Shown here in pieces: positions 19,285 through 28,971 of a stretch of 64,000 nt of DNA. A model generated the notes under the pieces. That model did not search any database. It was not told where the DNA came from and worked only from the letters and a program-made list of their open reading frames with translations. How positions within the stretch are numbered: position 1 is the first letter of the stretch; every line of letters begins with the position of its first letter. A program made the position numbers and the translations under genes. Source of the stretch: Picochlorum sp. 'celeri'. Its lineage: Eukaryota; Chlorophyta; Trebouxiophyceae. The stretch covers positions 930,001 through 994,000 of the forward strand of contig JAACMV010000030.1 of the NCBI GenBank assembly GCA_010909725.1, written 5' to 3'.

Positions 19285-20043
19285 TCATGATGACTGATGA
19301 GACAAGAATTGAATCACAATGAATTCAAATATCGCGAGGCCCACGACAATCTGCACAGCAGATTGAAAATTCCTCTCATCCTCCTCCTTATCGTACAATC
19401 TCATCGTCCTAAAACTAGCAGTCTCCAAGTATGTCCCATAGATTGCCCTCCAAAACCCCATAACACCACACACCTGAACTGCCGACACCCATGGCTCAAA
19501 CAACCCGCTCACAGCGAGAGGCAACGTATCCGCCCATCCTTGCTCACCCACCAACACACCATTCTCCTGAGAAGCAACCAAGACCAACCAACTGGCATCA
19601 ACAGGCATAGAAACCAGCCAGACAAACAACATATTCTTCAACAAACTGTGCAGTCGTTCAGCTGTCCTCAACGAATATCCACCCGAAAGCAGCGACACAG
19701 CCACCCATGTCGAACATACTGTCGAACTAAATGATATAAATTCTATAAATCTCTCAGGTTGAAACTTGAGAGGGGCCAATAGACCAGGGAAATGGGGCGA
19801 ATTGATGATTGAAAAGATTTGTTTACAGGAGCAAAAGCTGAAAAGGACGAGCACATCCCCCACGAGTAATTCCTCGTTTTCAACCTCATAGTGTGCTTTA
19901 ATAGGCACACATCTACCCACGCGAGCCCTATTGTATCCAAAATAGTGCCTTTGTGGTGGTTGAGTTTCGGAAGAAGAAACCCTATCAGAAACTCGTCGAC
20001 CCAGTCTGCAAAAAGGGCGATCTAGTGCTCTGTATCCAATCAT
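19285..20043 (-). CDS. Predicted plastid integral membrane protein, plant/algal conserved, unknown function
   Basis: 252 residues. The first 45 are basic and Ser/Arg-rich and look like a transit peptide (RLGRRVSDRVSSSETQPP). Four or five hydrophobic segments follow. Blocks such as ELLVGDVLVLFSFCSCKQI, FPGLLAPLKFQPERFIEFI and TWVAVSLLSGGYS resemble an uncharacterised family of plant and algal plastid membrane proteins that I recall only in outline. The gene is convergent with dymeclin (38 bp between stops). No function is proposed. Confidence 0.65.
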   Translation of the reverse strand: MIGYRALDRPFCRLGRRVSDRVSSSETQPPQRHYFGYNRARVGRCVPIKAHYEVENEELLVGDVLVLFSFCSCKQIFSIINSPHFPGLLAPLKFQPERFIEFISFSSTVCSTWVAVSLLSGGYSLRTAERLHSLLKNMLFVWLVSMPVDASWLVLVASQENGVLVGEQGWADTLPLAVSGLFEPWVSAVQVCGVMGFWRAIYGTYLETASFRTMRLYDKEEDERNFQSAVQIVVGLAIFEFIVIQFLSHQSS

Positions 20044-20082
20044 TACATGACGTATTCAGAAACTAAATATCAATTGGTAATA

Positions 20083-21258
20083 TTATTCATACACGCGGCA
20101 TTCGTCAGCTGAAGGATCTTGCTCACAGTACTGCTCCAGAGGATCCTCTGCTGCTGGCGGGGATGGAGGATTCAACCAGAACGAGCCAGGTGTCGTCAGG
20201 TCATCGAGACTAAAGTTCTCTGACCCTTCATCTCCAATGCAGTCAAACACGGCATCAGCATCACTGAAATCCTCTCCCTTTGTATAGTACGACTCTGTGA
20301 CAACCACTCTCATTCCAGCTGCCTTTCCAGCACTGAGTCCAATCTTGCTATCTTCAATCACAACACAGCGAGCAGGATCAACACCGAGTTCCTTTGCTGC
20401 GAGGTTATAGATATCTGGCGCAGGCTTCTTCTTGGGTACCACATCACCAGCAAATACTCTCATGTTGGCAGCAATCTTGTCACCAAGCAACACCTTGACA
20501 ATATTACTGACAGCACGTTCATTGGATGTTGAGCACACAGCCACCTTGACTCCCGCATCCATGGCTTCATGAATCAAACGCACCACCCCAGGACGAACAG
20601 GAAGCTTTCCACTTTCTATGAGTTCATTGAATATATCAGTCTTCATCTCATGAAGCTCTTTCAAGAATGCTTTCCTCTCCTCTGGATCTTTGATAGATGC
20701 CCAAGGCTCCACAGACTCATTCTGGCTAAAGTACGCATTCATCCTCTCTTTTCCACCTCCAACTTCAAGCAATACACCATACTGTTCCAAACTCCAAGTA
20801 TGAGGAATGCCTTTCCTTTCAAAAGCTTCGTTAAATGCCACTCTATGCCCCTCTGCTTCCGTGTCAACCAAGACACCATCACAATCAAACAATAAAGCTT
20901 CAGGCCTGCATTGATACATCATTAGTATATTTCGTCATTACATTCTTCTTCGTTGTCATCATACTTGAGAAAAAGATGCAATGACGACGCACCAATCAAT
21001 ATTCCTCAGAGCAGCAGCACTGCAGTTCCTCCTCTGTCTTGCTGACACTCGAGTCCCCCAGATGCATCCAGCCCCTCTCGATACGAGAGAATGGAAAGAA
21101 TTGTGCTGCAGCTGCCCATACTGTTGCGTCCTCAAGCAGTAGACCCTCTTGCTCTGAACACCATGTGTTGCAAGACAAGGCACATGTGCCATCCTCTGCA
21201 TCGGCATTGTCATCATGGGATCAAGAAAAAATGGGTATTCTATCGAACAAGAATCCAA
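20083..21258 (-). CDS. CbbY-like HAD phosphatase, plastid
   Basis: HAD-superfamily sugar phosphatase. Plastid CbbY removes xylulose-1,5-bisphosphate, a Rubisco inhibitor. Exons 21258-20993 and 20905-20083 (intron GTGCGT...ATGCAG, 87 bp) join as NID-W-PEALLFDCDGVLVDTE, 362 residues. Exon 1 is a transit-peptide-like leader; its exact ATG is uncertain (several Met between 21258 and 21200). Motifs: nucleophile DCDGVLVDTE, motif II VAVCSTSNER, Lys in PKKKPAPDIY, and VIEDSKIGLSAGKAAGM. The cap carries GGGKERMNAYF, typical of the CbbY group. Confidence 0.85.
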
Positions 21259-21482
21259 ATCAAATCAACATCAATGCAATCAAGGATGGTGTCGTGAACT
21301 CTGTGTAAGTTTCTACTACTACAACAGATGAGTGTTCTTATAGTATCATTTTACAGAGTTTTTCGGATCTTGTCGGTAAATCTCAGGGATATCCAAATCT
21401 TCCGACACGTATCCCTGATACCAATACCAATTCTCATCTCAATATTCTGAATTCGAATTCATTTAAACGTACTACAAGAGCA

Positions 21483-21860
21483 ATGAAAACCCTTCAGCAG
21501 GTCAATACCGGTATCAGAGGTCGTTCCCTCTCGGTACCCATGCAACAGCACCGGCATGGAATGTGTCTGCTCACCATACCTCGCTATATGAATAGAATAC
21601 ATGGAAATACTATTCAGACACAGGCTATGGCAGACGACGATGCAAAACAGTACGGGTTTGAGGATGTTAAACTCCGAGTACAGCGGATGGGACAAAAGTA
21701 TGATTTTCTCAGTGCCTTCATGGGCAGTATCGCCGTGACTGGCTACTTTGTCTTTGCCAAAGGGCAGGATGTGGGGCTTGCCTTGAGTATTTCATCATGC
21801 TCGACAATTATTGCAGTGGTGGTGAACGAATATCTCTTTGGTGGGAATGAGACCCACTGA
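21483..21860 (+). CDS. Small organelle-targeted two-TM protein, unknown
   Basis: 125 residues. The first 50 are Arg/Gln/His-rich without acids and look like a targeting peptide. After MADDDAKQYGFEDVKLRVQR come two hydrophobic segments (AFMGSIAVTGYFVFA and VGLALSISSCSTIIAVVV). Not recognised. The ATG at 21627 could also be the start if the leader is untranslated. The upstream 224 bp and the following 220 bp contain nothing recognisable. Confidence 0.5.
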   Translation: MKTLQQVNTGIRGRSLSVPMQQHRHGMCLLTIPRYMNRIHGNTIQTQAMADDDAKQYGFEDVKLRVQRMGQKYDFLSAFMGSIAVTGYFVFAKGQDVGLALSISSCSTIIAVVVNEYLFGGNETH

Positions 21861-22081
21861 TTCTTCTTGCCAATTGGTAGTACACGGTCGGTGGAGCAAC
21901 AAGAAGGAAAACGAATGGATGGCATTGTACACTAGCTCTGTATACCTATGAATGAATGAATGTCCATCAGAACAATCACTTGTAATAATACTAATACTCT
22001 ATATTAATTACTACAACTACAATGACGTATTGAACTTGTCATGGTGATGTGTGTTTCATCATCCAATATATATATATTTGC

Positions 22082-22540
22082 CTAGGCTGCTTCTTCTCCT
22101 TCGTCAGGCGCACCCCTCATGTACAGAACGTTATTACACCGAATAAGCACTTCACCCAGATTCCCTGTACACTTATCATCTATATATTCCTCTGTATTCG
22201 CCAGTTGCAGATTCATGTAGGCATCCACAGACACCAAAAACCCTGCATATGTTTTTTGAGTAGGTCAATACGACCAGCATCAGCATGGAATATAATTTCT
22301 TGATTTCTTGATGATCAGAGTAGTAGAAATCATCAAGAGTTTCGGTACCTACCTTTGTATTCCATGCCCCATTTGAGCTTCACTATCACCGGCTTACCCG
22401 TGAGTTCATTTAAAAATGGTTTAGGATTGACAGGAATTGACTGCATACAGGTATATTGGCATCCATCAGCAAAGACGACGACGATGATTGAAAACATGTC
22501 CTCTTGTGAAAAAAAAGCAAACACGTACGACTCCTGACAT
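22082..22540 (-). CDS. SNRPF: Small nuclear ribonucleoprotein SmF
   Basis: Core Sm-ring protein of spliceosomal snRNPs. Three exons: 22540-22529 (only 12 nt, coding MSGV), 22440-22353 and 22242-22082, giving 86 residues. Introns are 88 and 110 bp (GTACGT and GTAGGT donors). The product reads [20 protein letters not shown], then [31 protein letters not shown] and [15 protein letters not shown], matching SmF throughout, including the Sm1 and Sm2 motifs. The tiny first exon is supported by frame and by the family's normal start. Exon 3 is too short to show as a long open frame. Confidence 0.95.
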
Positions 22541-22589
22541 GGCTCTCTATCTTTATTCACGGTACTATGACTATTAATAATAATTAGTA

Positions 22590-23519
22590 TTACATTTTAG
22601 AACGGGGTGTGCGTTGCAGTTTCTCTAGAATCTTGGCAAGTCTGCCCACCGTCTCTGGGGAGGACAGCATGGTCCATGCATCCTTGGCTTCGTCATCTAC
22701 AAATGCCATCCATTCGTCTACAAAATCCTTCCTCAACAGCATCTTGGTACCCTATAGATCATCATCATTAGTATCATTATCATGAATAGTATAATATTAT
22801 TGAATAGTAATAATAACGCACCCATCGGGCCTGTCCTGGAAGCTTGGCATGCTCAGAGAGCCTCTCAATCACACGCTGCGTCAACTCTTCCTTTGCACAG
22901 AGTTCATCAACAAGACCAATACGCTTCGCATCATCACTAGGCAGAAGCGTGGCGAACTGAAGGAGCCTTCCCGCTGGCCCTGATCCAATCGTTCGCTCCA
23001 TCAGCCGTCCCCAATACTTGGGCACATGAATCCCCAGAGCCACCTCATTCAGTCCAATATACCCGAGCCCCTCGGTCATAATTCTATAATCACAGCATAA
23101 TGCGAGACAACAACCTCCTGCAGGACACGCACCGCGTATCCCCGCCATGGTAACAAGCCTTGATGTATGCAGTGCTCCCAGGAATCTATTGCTCACCCTC
23201 CAAAACTGCCTGCATGTATTTTTTGGCAGTGACAATGTCATCCATGCTGTATCGTATTATTATAGCAAGAAGAAACGTACTTGTATCGGTCGAGGGATGT
23301 GTTTGGAGCGTAGAGTTCGGTAATATCATTCCCAGCGGTGAACACGTCCTTGGAAACTCCAGACAGAAACGCAATGCCCTGCATTGCTGGGTTTGACTCG
23401 ACCCGATGCAGAGCTTCAGCCAATTGGGTCCACATATCCATCGTCATTGTATTTACAGGATGTTGTTTCATCCATACGATTGCAATTTTATCGTATTCTT
23501 CCACTTTGACCGATCCCAT
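22590..23519 (-). CDS. Enoyl-CoA delta isomerase (ECI1-like) of the crotonase family
   Basis: Isomerises 3-enoyl-CoA to 2-trans-enoyl-CoA in beta-oxidation of unsaturated fatty acids. Exons 23519-23281, 23209-22822 and 22751-22590 give 262 residues. Introns are 71 and 70 bp (GTACGT, GTGCGT). Junctions: [14 protein letters not shown] and [13 protein letters not shown]. Motifs: [11 protein letters not shown] at the N-terminus, oxyanion-hole segments [11 protein letters not shown] and [18 protein letters not shown], and [10 protein letters not shown] with the probable catalytic Glu. It resembles mitochondrial ECI1 (human [18 protein letters not shown]). No clear presequence or PTS1 (it ends RSKM), so location is open. 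Confidence 0.87.
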
Positions 23520-23669
23520 GTCGTGAATTCTTCTTCCTTTTACTATGTGTGGGTTTGAGACCCTCGCGATCGTTTCTCCTTCGCTCTATGTCGTCATCAA
23601 TAATTAATTATTACATAAAATAATAAAAATTCTTATGATTCCCAACCCATGGTACTAGTACTTCTGCCT

Positions 23670-24782
23670 CTATGAAGCGCCATCTCGGATGCGGTAGACG
23701 AGAAAGTGGTGGTTGAGGCTCTTGAGGGCATGGAGCCTCACATGATGATGATGAGATCCTGAACTCAAGACGCCGTTGGCATCTTCTATTGAATATATGA
23801 TGCGTCTGAGCCGACTATGAACCAGAGCCATGGCGCACATGGTGCATGGCTCATGCAGGACGTAGCAATCATATCCAGTGCAGAGATATGGAGGGAGGTC
23901 GGCATGACCTGCTCTGTCTCCTGTATCCAAGGCACAGGGTTGGTTCAATACCTTTTTCAAGGTTGACTGTTTTTGAGGACTTGAAGCAGTATGGTACCAG
24001 GTGGATTGTTGCCAATCGGCAACCTCTTGAACCGCATTAAAGATGGGATGCTTGAGAGGGTGTTCCTCCGATCCATCAACGCCTGACCCGACTATTGTAT
24101 TGGTGACTGGATTCACTATGATGCATGCATTCTGTATCCCACGTTGTTGTGCTGCTAATGCCCTGACAGTATTCATATGCTGCCTCATGATGCGTCCCTC
24201 TGCCGCATCAATCTCATGCCGCTCCCTCATCGTCATCTTATCAGGCATCATAATCACCACAGGCCAGTACTCTTTCGTCCATCGTTCCTGATACTCTCGT
24301 GTGTGTGGTCCGTATTTCGGGACCCGTGCCAGGTGGAGTGTGTGGGTATCATAGTTGGACACAATATCCTTGACCTCCTGACGTGCCATCTCTCTCACAT
24401 CTGCTCTTGGTGATGCACCATTAGTTTGATCATCATCGTCGGGAATTGTCTTCAGATGGATTCTTTCTATTAATATCATTGCTCTCTTCCCTCCATGCGT
24501 CTTCCGAACCCTCTTCACATGACACATGGTCTTTGGCAGAGGCAGCAACTTGGATAGCAAGGGCACCAGCGTTCTGCAGTCTGGGGCATCAATTTCTACA
24601 GCAATCATATCTATAAGCTCCAATCGATTCCTGGGTTTTGATGGAATAAGAATAATGGAATTATCATCAATCTGCGATTGATGAGAGGAAGAAGACGGTT
24701 GTTCATCATCCATGCGAGCATGTGAGATTTTTGGTCTTTTCGCATGCTCGACGACTCCCACCATTCTCCCAATGTCATCCAT
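23670..24782 (-). CDS. TAD3: tRNA adenosine-34 deaminase subunit TAD3/ADAT3
   Basis: Non-catalytic partner of TAD2/ADAT2 that makes inosine at the tRNA wobble position. 370 residues. The deaminase domain is C-terminal, with zinc motif EPCTMCAMALVHSR and the first-His region LKHPIFNAV. In active deaminases His-Ala-Glu supplies the proton-shuttling Glu; here the aligned residue is hydrophobic, as in yeast and human ADAT3. The N-terminal about 200 residues form the ADAT3-specific region and include VRKTHGGKRAMILIER. There is an acidic insert EHPLKHP near the active site. Confidence 0.88.
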   Translation of the reverse strand: MDDIGRMVGVVEHAKRPKISHARMDDEQPSSSSHQSQIDDNSIILIPSKPRNRLELIDMIAVEIDAPDCRTLVPLLSKLLPLPKTMCHVKRVRKTHGGKRAMILIERIHLKTIPDDDDQTNGASPRADVREMARQEVKDIVSNYDTHTLHLARVPKYGPHTREYQERWTKEYWPVVIMMPDKMTMRERHEIDAAEGRIMRQHMNTVRALAAQQRGIQNACIIVNPVTNTIVGSGVDGSEEHPLKHPIFNAVQEVADWQQSTWYHTASSPQKQSTLKKVLNQPCALDTGDRAGHADLPPYLCTGYDCYVLHEPCTMCAMALVHSRLRRIIYSIEDANGVLSSGSHHHHVRLHALKSLNHHFLVYRIRDGAS

Positions 24783-25081
24783 TGCTGTTTTCTATTTCAT
24801 CCACATGTATATTCTATTTTTCTACCACTGTTGTAGTCACATCAAGTCAGGCACAATCTTTTTTTCAAGCCTGGGACAGGAGCTGCATTTGAAACACACA
24901 CCGTCTTTCCTTGTGTCCTATCCAAGCAATGGTTTGATAGGACGTTGAGAGATATTGATCGATGTGATTTTAAAATTCCTTCTTCTAGTTGTATTCCTCC
25001 TGATCATCATCATCATGCCATGCTGAGTATCAAAAAAAAAGTATTTTCATAAATAAAGAGAAAGGAATATCATCTAGAAGA

Positions 25082-25620
25082 ATGGATGAGGCAGCAAAGA
25101 TTGCGTGGGGAAATGAGATGAGACGACAATTCAGTCCTGCTGGGGTCTCTTTGGAGGATGGGTCTATTAATCAGGATTTTTTCAAGCCTAAGAAGATTAT
25201 TATTCAATTGACTGAAGCGAAGCGATGGGGGGAGCAGGAAAAGGCTGCGCTGCTCAAGGTGAATTACATTTCTTTTTTAAACTGTATAATTCAGCAAAAA
25301 ACAAGCGGATACTCTTGCGGATGATCATGTACTATTCACATGTGCAGGGTATTGAAAAACATGGGGTGGGAAAGTGGAGGGATATTATTGAGGATCACAC
25401 AGAGTTGTGTCGGTATGACGATCAGTTTATTCGGTTGAAGACGGCACGGTTGTTGGGTATTCAATCACTGGCGCGGCATATGGGGTGGAAGGGTGATGCG
25501 GCTGCGGTGGAGGCAGAGTATGCGAAACATAAGAAGATTGGGGAGGCGTTGGGGTGCTGGAAAGGGGGTGTGTTGGTGGAGAATGATGCGGGGCAGGTTG
25601 CCCAGGCGCTTGCAGAGTAG
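25082..25620 (+). CDS. Single MYB/SANT-domain protein, plant/algal type
   Basis: 149 residues from exons 25082-25258 and 25348-25620 (intron GTGAAT...GTGCAG, 89 bp). The junction AKRWGEQEKAALLK-GIEKHGVGKWRDI restores a MYB repeat with the spaced Trp residues. It is followed by LKTARLLGIQSLARHMGWKG and KKIGEALGCWKGGVLVEND, a conserved C-terminal block I recall from short plant MYB-like proteins. Probably a DNA-binding protein, target unknown. Its stop is 30 bp from the stop of the convergent SET-domain gene. Confidence 0.82.
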
Positions 25621-25650
25621 AATTTTCATCATCTTTGCTGTGGATAATGA

Positions 25651-27112
25651 TTACACGATGGTGACACCACGGAAATCAGACATGATGCCAATGTTGTAGT
25701 CTTTTCCTCTCTCAGAAATGTGTTTGAGTGTCCCAAAGAGAATTGATTTTTCTGCACGAAGAAGCGACGCTGCAACCACCTGCCTGGCGGTGCTGCTTGG
25801 GTTGGAAATAATATCATCATCTTCTTCGATAGATGTTCTATATGCATCCAAGCGCTTCTGTAAGTGCGCCATCAATGCAGAGAGTGCTACTTGTTCATTT
25901 TCCATGGAAATAACTGCGTCTTGGTTGTCAAATGCAACAGCTGCCACTTCTTCTTCTGTCGTTGCAAACGTCAGCCTGAGATATGCAAGTAAATGCTCTG
26001 GAACTGGGCTATGTGCACTTAATTGGAATGCTTGACTGGTGGCCAGACCGGCATCAGCCAGTCGGTTTCTCTTGGCTCTGAACAAGGGGTCGTCATTTGG
26101 AATGGTGATTGTCATTGGCATTTTATCATATGGGTTGATCGGATCAACCACGCCATAATTAATCAACAACTTGCTATTAGGTTGTGGTCCGCACCATGCA
26201 TACACTGGGTCACCTGGAGCATACTCTCTGTCGACTGCGAGCTGAATTTCCCTGGTGTCTTCACAGTATCTCAAAACAGCCTTGCAGGTGCTCGAGTAGG
26301 TCAACAGTGGTGGCCCAAGAGGAACCAGAGCAAATCTCTTACTCAACTCAACTCCTTGTAAATGAACGACAGATCCCTGAATCGCAGCAAACGCCTGCTT
26401 GAAAACCTCAAAACTGAATTGCTCTGTTGGAATTTCAAACGGATAGTTTCGAAACAAACTGGATCCCATAAACCAGACTGTATCCAATTCATCATACTCT
26501 GCCTTGATACCTTTCAACCTCGCCTTGATATCATCAATCACTGTACTTCCAGCTAACAATTCATCAATCTCCTTCTGCGACCATAGCAAGGGAGATTTTG
26601 CCCCCTGTGATCCCCTTCCAGCTTGCCTATCCAACTCTTTGATGAATGGATAAATGTACGAATCCTTCCCACGTTTCTTCTCATAACACAGATACAGAGT
26701 CAAACACGCTAATTCACTTAATTTGTTCGTCGTCAAAAGCTCTGCGACACCCCCATCCTCGAATATTCTGTCCAAAGTCACAATTAAAGACTCTGGTATC
26801 CTGAGAACTACATCACCTTCCTTGAGTTCTTCCTTGGCCACGGTCACATCAACATCCCTCCCGCGCCTCTTGAAATTCTGCAAAGTTACTTTTTGTTCTG
26901 GTGCTCCATTCTCCTGCAGAATCGACGGATTCAGACAGTGTGTTCTTGGCGAGGATGAAAACCTCTGACAATAGAATTAGGCATATACGCACCGATAGCC
27001 ACTGTAAAAATGGTTGTGATGACACTGATTGACAATGGGTATTCCTCAATCGAGCTGGAATGCGACAGACTGACTGCCTTGAAAAAGAAATCTTCCTATA
27101 GAATTGAGACAT
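25651..27112 (-). CDS. Rubisco-LSMT-like SET-domain protein, plastid (At5g14260-type)
   Basis: 460 residues from exons 27112-26993 and 26913-25651 (intron GTGCGT...CTGCAG, 79 bp). The junction QPFLQWLS-ENGAPEQKVTLQ restores the LSMT start. Exon 1 is a transit-peptide-like leader. The SET core reads FALVPLGPPLLTYSST, then WCGPQPNSKLLINYG, and the C-terminal substrate-binding region follows. The usual Asn-His-Ser of active SET methyltransferases is replaced by a TYSS-like sequence, as I recall for the At5g14260 group, so methyl transfer may be altered or lost. Confidence 0.85.
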
Positions 27113-27164
27113 GTGCGATGTGCTGTTAAATACGATTATACTGTATCAATTAATCCAAATACGT

Positions 27165-28571
27165 TTATTCTTCAAATTTTTTAAACAAGATGGAGCTGTT
27201 GTGGCCACCGAATCCGAATGAATTCGACAGCGCAACATTCACAGTGTGGGCCTGCTGTTCTCGGCCAACCAGAATGTTGAGATTGACATCGTCTTCTGGG
27301 TCGTCAAGGTTCAAATTCGGATGCAGTCGATCTCTTCTGATTGCTTCTACGACAGCAACGGCTTCTACTGCACCTGCTCCACCGAGCAAATGTCCTATCA
27401 TTGATTTGGTCGAGTTGATTCTGACATTCTCATGTCCCAAGACGGATGTGATTGCTCTGTACTCTGCCATATCTCCTGCTGGAGTTGAGGTTCCGTGTGC
27501 ATTCACATAATCAACGTCCGTTGGATTGATTCGTGCATTCTCCAAAGACTTTTTGATGCAGGATATGACTCCCTTGCCTTCTGGATCTGGGTCTGAAATG
27601 TGATGCGCATCACAGGTGAAGGCTCCTCCGATAAACTCTGCCAGAATGGGGGCTCCTCGAGCCTTTGCATGCTCCAACTCCTCCAACGCCAGCACACCAG
27701 CTCCTTCACCCATCACAAACCCATCGCGGTTCTTATCCCAAGGTCGAGACGCCGCTGCAGGATCATCATTGCGCTTACTCAACGCTTTGCATGCTATAAA
27801 GCCACCAATACCTGAAGGAATCACAGCTGCGTCAGCCCCTCCAGCCAACATGAGGTTCGCTTCTCCTCTCCTAATATGCTCCGCTGCCTGCATAATACAA
27901 TAATTCCCTGTCGCACATGCGGTCGAGATGGAATAATTTGGTCCCATGAATCCGAGATCGATGGCCAACATGGCTCCCCCCATGTTTGAAATGGCAAAGG
28001 GAATGCAGAATGGATTCATCTTTCTATGGCCACTCTTTGCGAGGGCTTCTGCAGCTGTACTAAACGTCATCAGGCCACCCATTGCTGTTCCAATCAATAT
28101 CCCACACTTTGTCTTATCCAACGTGTCATCATCCTCCCACGACACCCCTGCCGCTTCCAGTGCTTTTTTCCCAGCAACCTGGAGGTACAGCATAACTTTA
28201 TCCTGCCTCTTGACCCACTTTTTCTGAACATATCCTGACGCATCAAACGATTTAATCTCCCCAGCGATTTTTGTGCTAAAATCAGATGCATCAAAAGACT
28301 CTATCGTGCTAATCCCGCTCTTACCGGCAAGCAAATTCGAATAAAATTCATCCGTGTCATGCCCCAGACTGCTAACGACTCCCTGCCCTGTGACAACAAC
28401 TCTTCTCGCTGCTCCTTTTCCATAAGGAGGCGCTGATGAATCATTTGATGCCCTGGGAGTGACAATGTAGCGTGTTCTTCTATGCCGTGTCGTTCCAGTT
28501 GGCGAAACGAATCCTTTCGTCGCACTCCGCTGTAAGGTTCCGCAGAGATCCATTCTGCTGCTATGTGACAT
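27165..28571 (-). CDS. 3-oxoacyl-ACP synthase (KAS I/II, FabF-like), plastid
   Basis: Condensing enzyme of plastid fatty-acid synthesis. 468 residues, no intron. The basic N-terminal about 45 residues look like a transit peptide. Catalytic triad: Cys in STACATGNYC, His in NAHGTSTPAGD and His in KSMIGHLLGGAGAVEA. The ending SNSFGFGGHNSS is the KAS signature. The start GAARRVVVTGQGVVSSLGHD is typical of FabF. KAS I and II cannot be separated by eye. Confidence 0.95.
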   Translation of the reverse strand: MSHSSRMDLCGTLQRSATKGFVSPTGTTRHRRTRYIVTPRASNDSSAPPYGKGAARRVVVTGQGVVSSLGHDTDEFYSNLLAGKSGISTIESFDASDFSTKIAGEIKSFDASGYVQKKWVKRQDKVMLYLQVAGKKALEAAGVSWEDDDTLDKTKCGILIGTAMGGLMTFSTAAEALAKSGHRKMNPFCIPFAISNMGGAMLAIDLGFMGPNYSISTACATGNYCIMQAAEHIRRGEANLMLAGGADAAVIPSGIGGFIACKALSKRNDDPAAASRPWDKNRDGFVMGEGAGVLALEELEHAKARGAPILAEFIGGAFTCDAHHISDPDPEGKGVISCIKKSLENARINPTDVDYVNAHGTSTPAGDMAEYRAITSVLGHENVRINSTKSMIGHLLGGAGAVEAVAVVEAIRRDRLHPNLNLDDPEDDVNLNILVGREQQAHTVNVALSNSFGFGGHNSSILFKKFEE

Positions 28572-28971
28572 GTACGTTCTGCATACACATATTCATGGTG
28601 AGATGAATTCAATCGATTCTCGAATGGCCCCATTCCTGCTCTCTGAGACATGGCGCTGCGGCTGTTCAAACAGACTCTACACACCTCTATACCGAGTATA
28701 CTTTGAGATCGTACTGAAAACTACAAAATCTATTGACAATAGATGGTTCTTGGTGTGGGACGATGGGCTTCAGGAGCTAGATTTGGATATGTTTTTAGAT
28801 TTGTAGGTCATTGACCATGAAAGAGGATGGTTGATGGGAGTACTCTTGGCTGGTAGGGAGCGTTGATGGCGGTCACGTCGTGCTGCATGGATGGGCATTA
28901 AATCACCGTGCATTCTAGTGTATGTACACGTGTCGTATGTTTGATTGAATTATTACACGGCATTGGTGGGT
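28572..28971. other. Intergenic region KAS-SET gene
   Basis: 400 bp between divergent plastid-protein genes. No conserved frame and no strong repeat seen. Confidence 0.35.
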
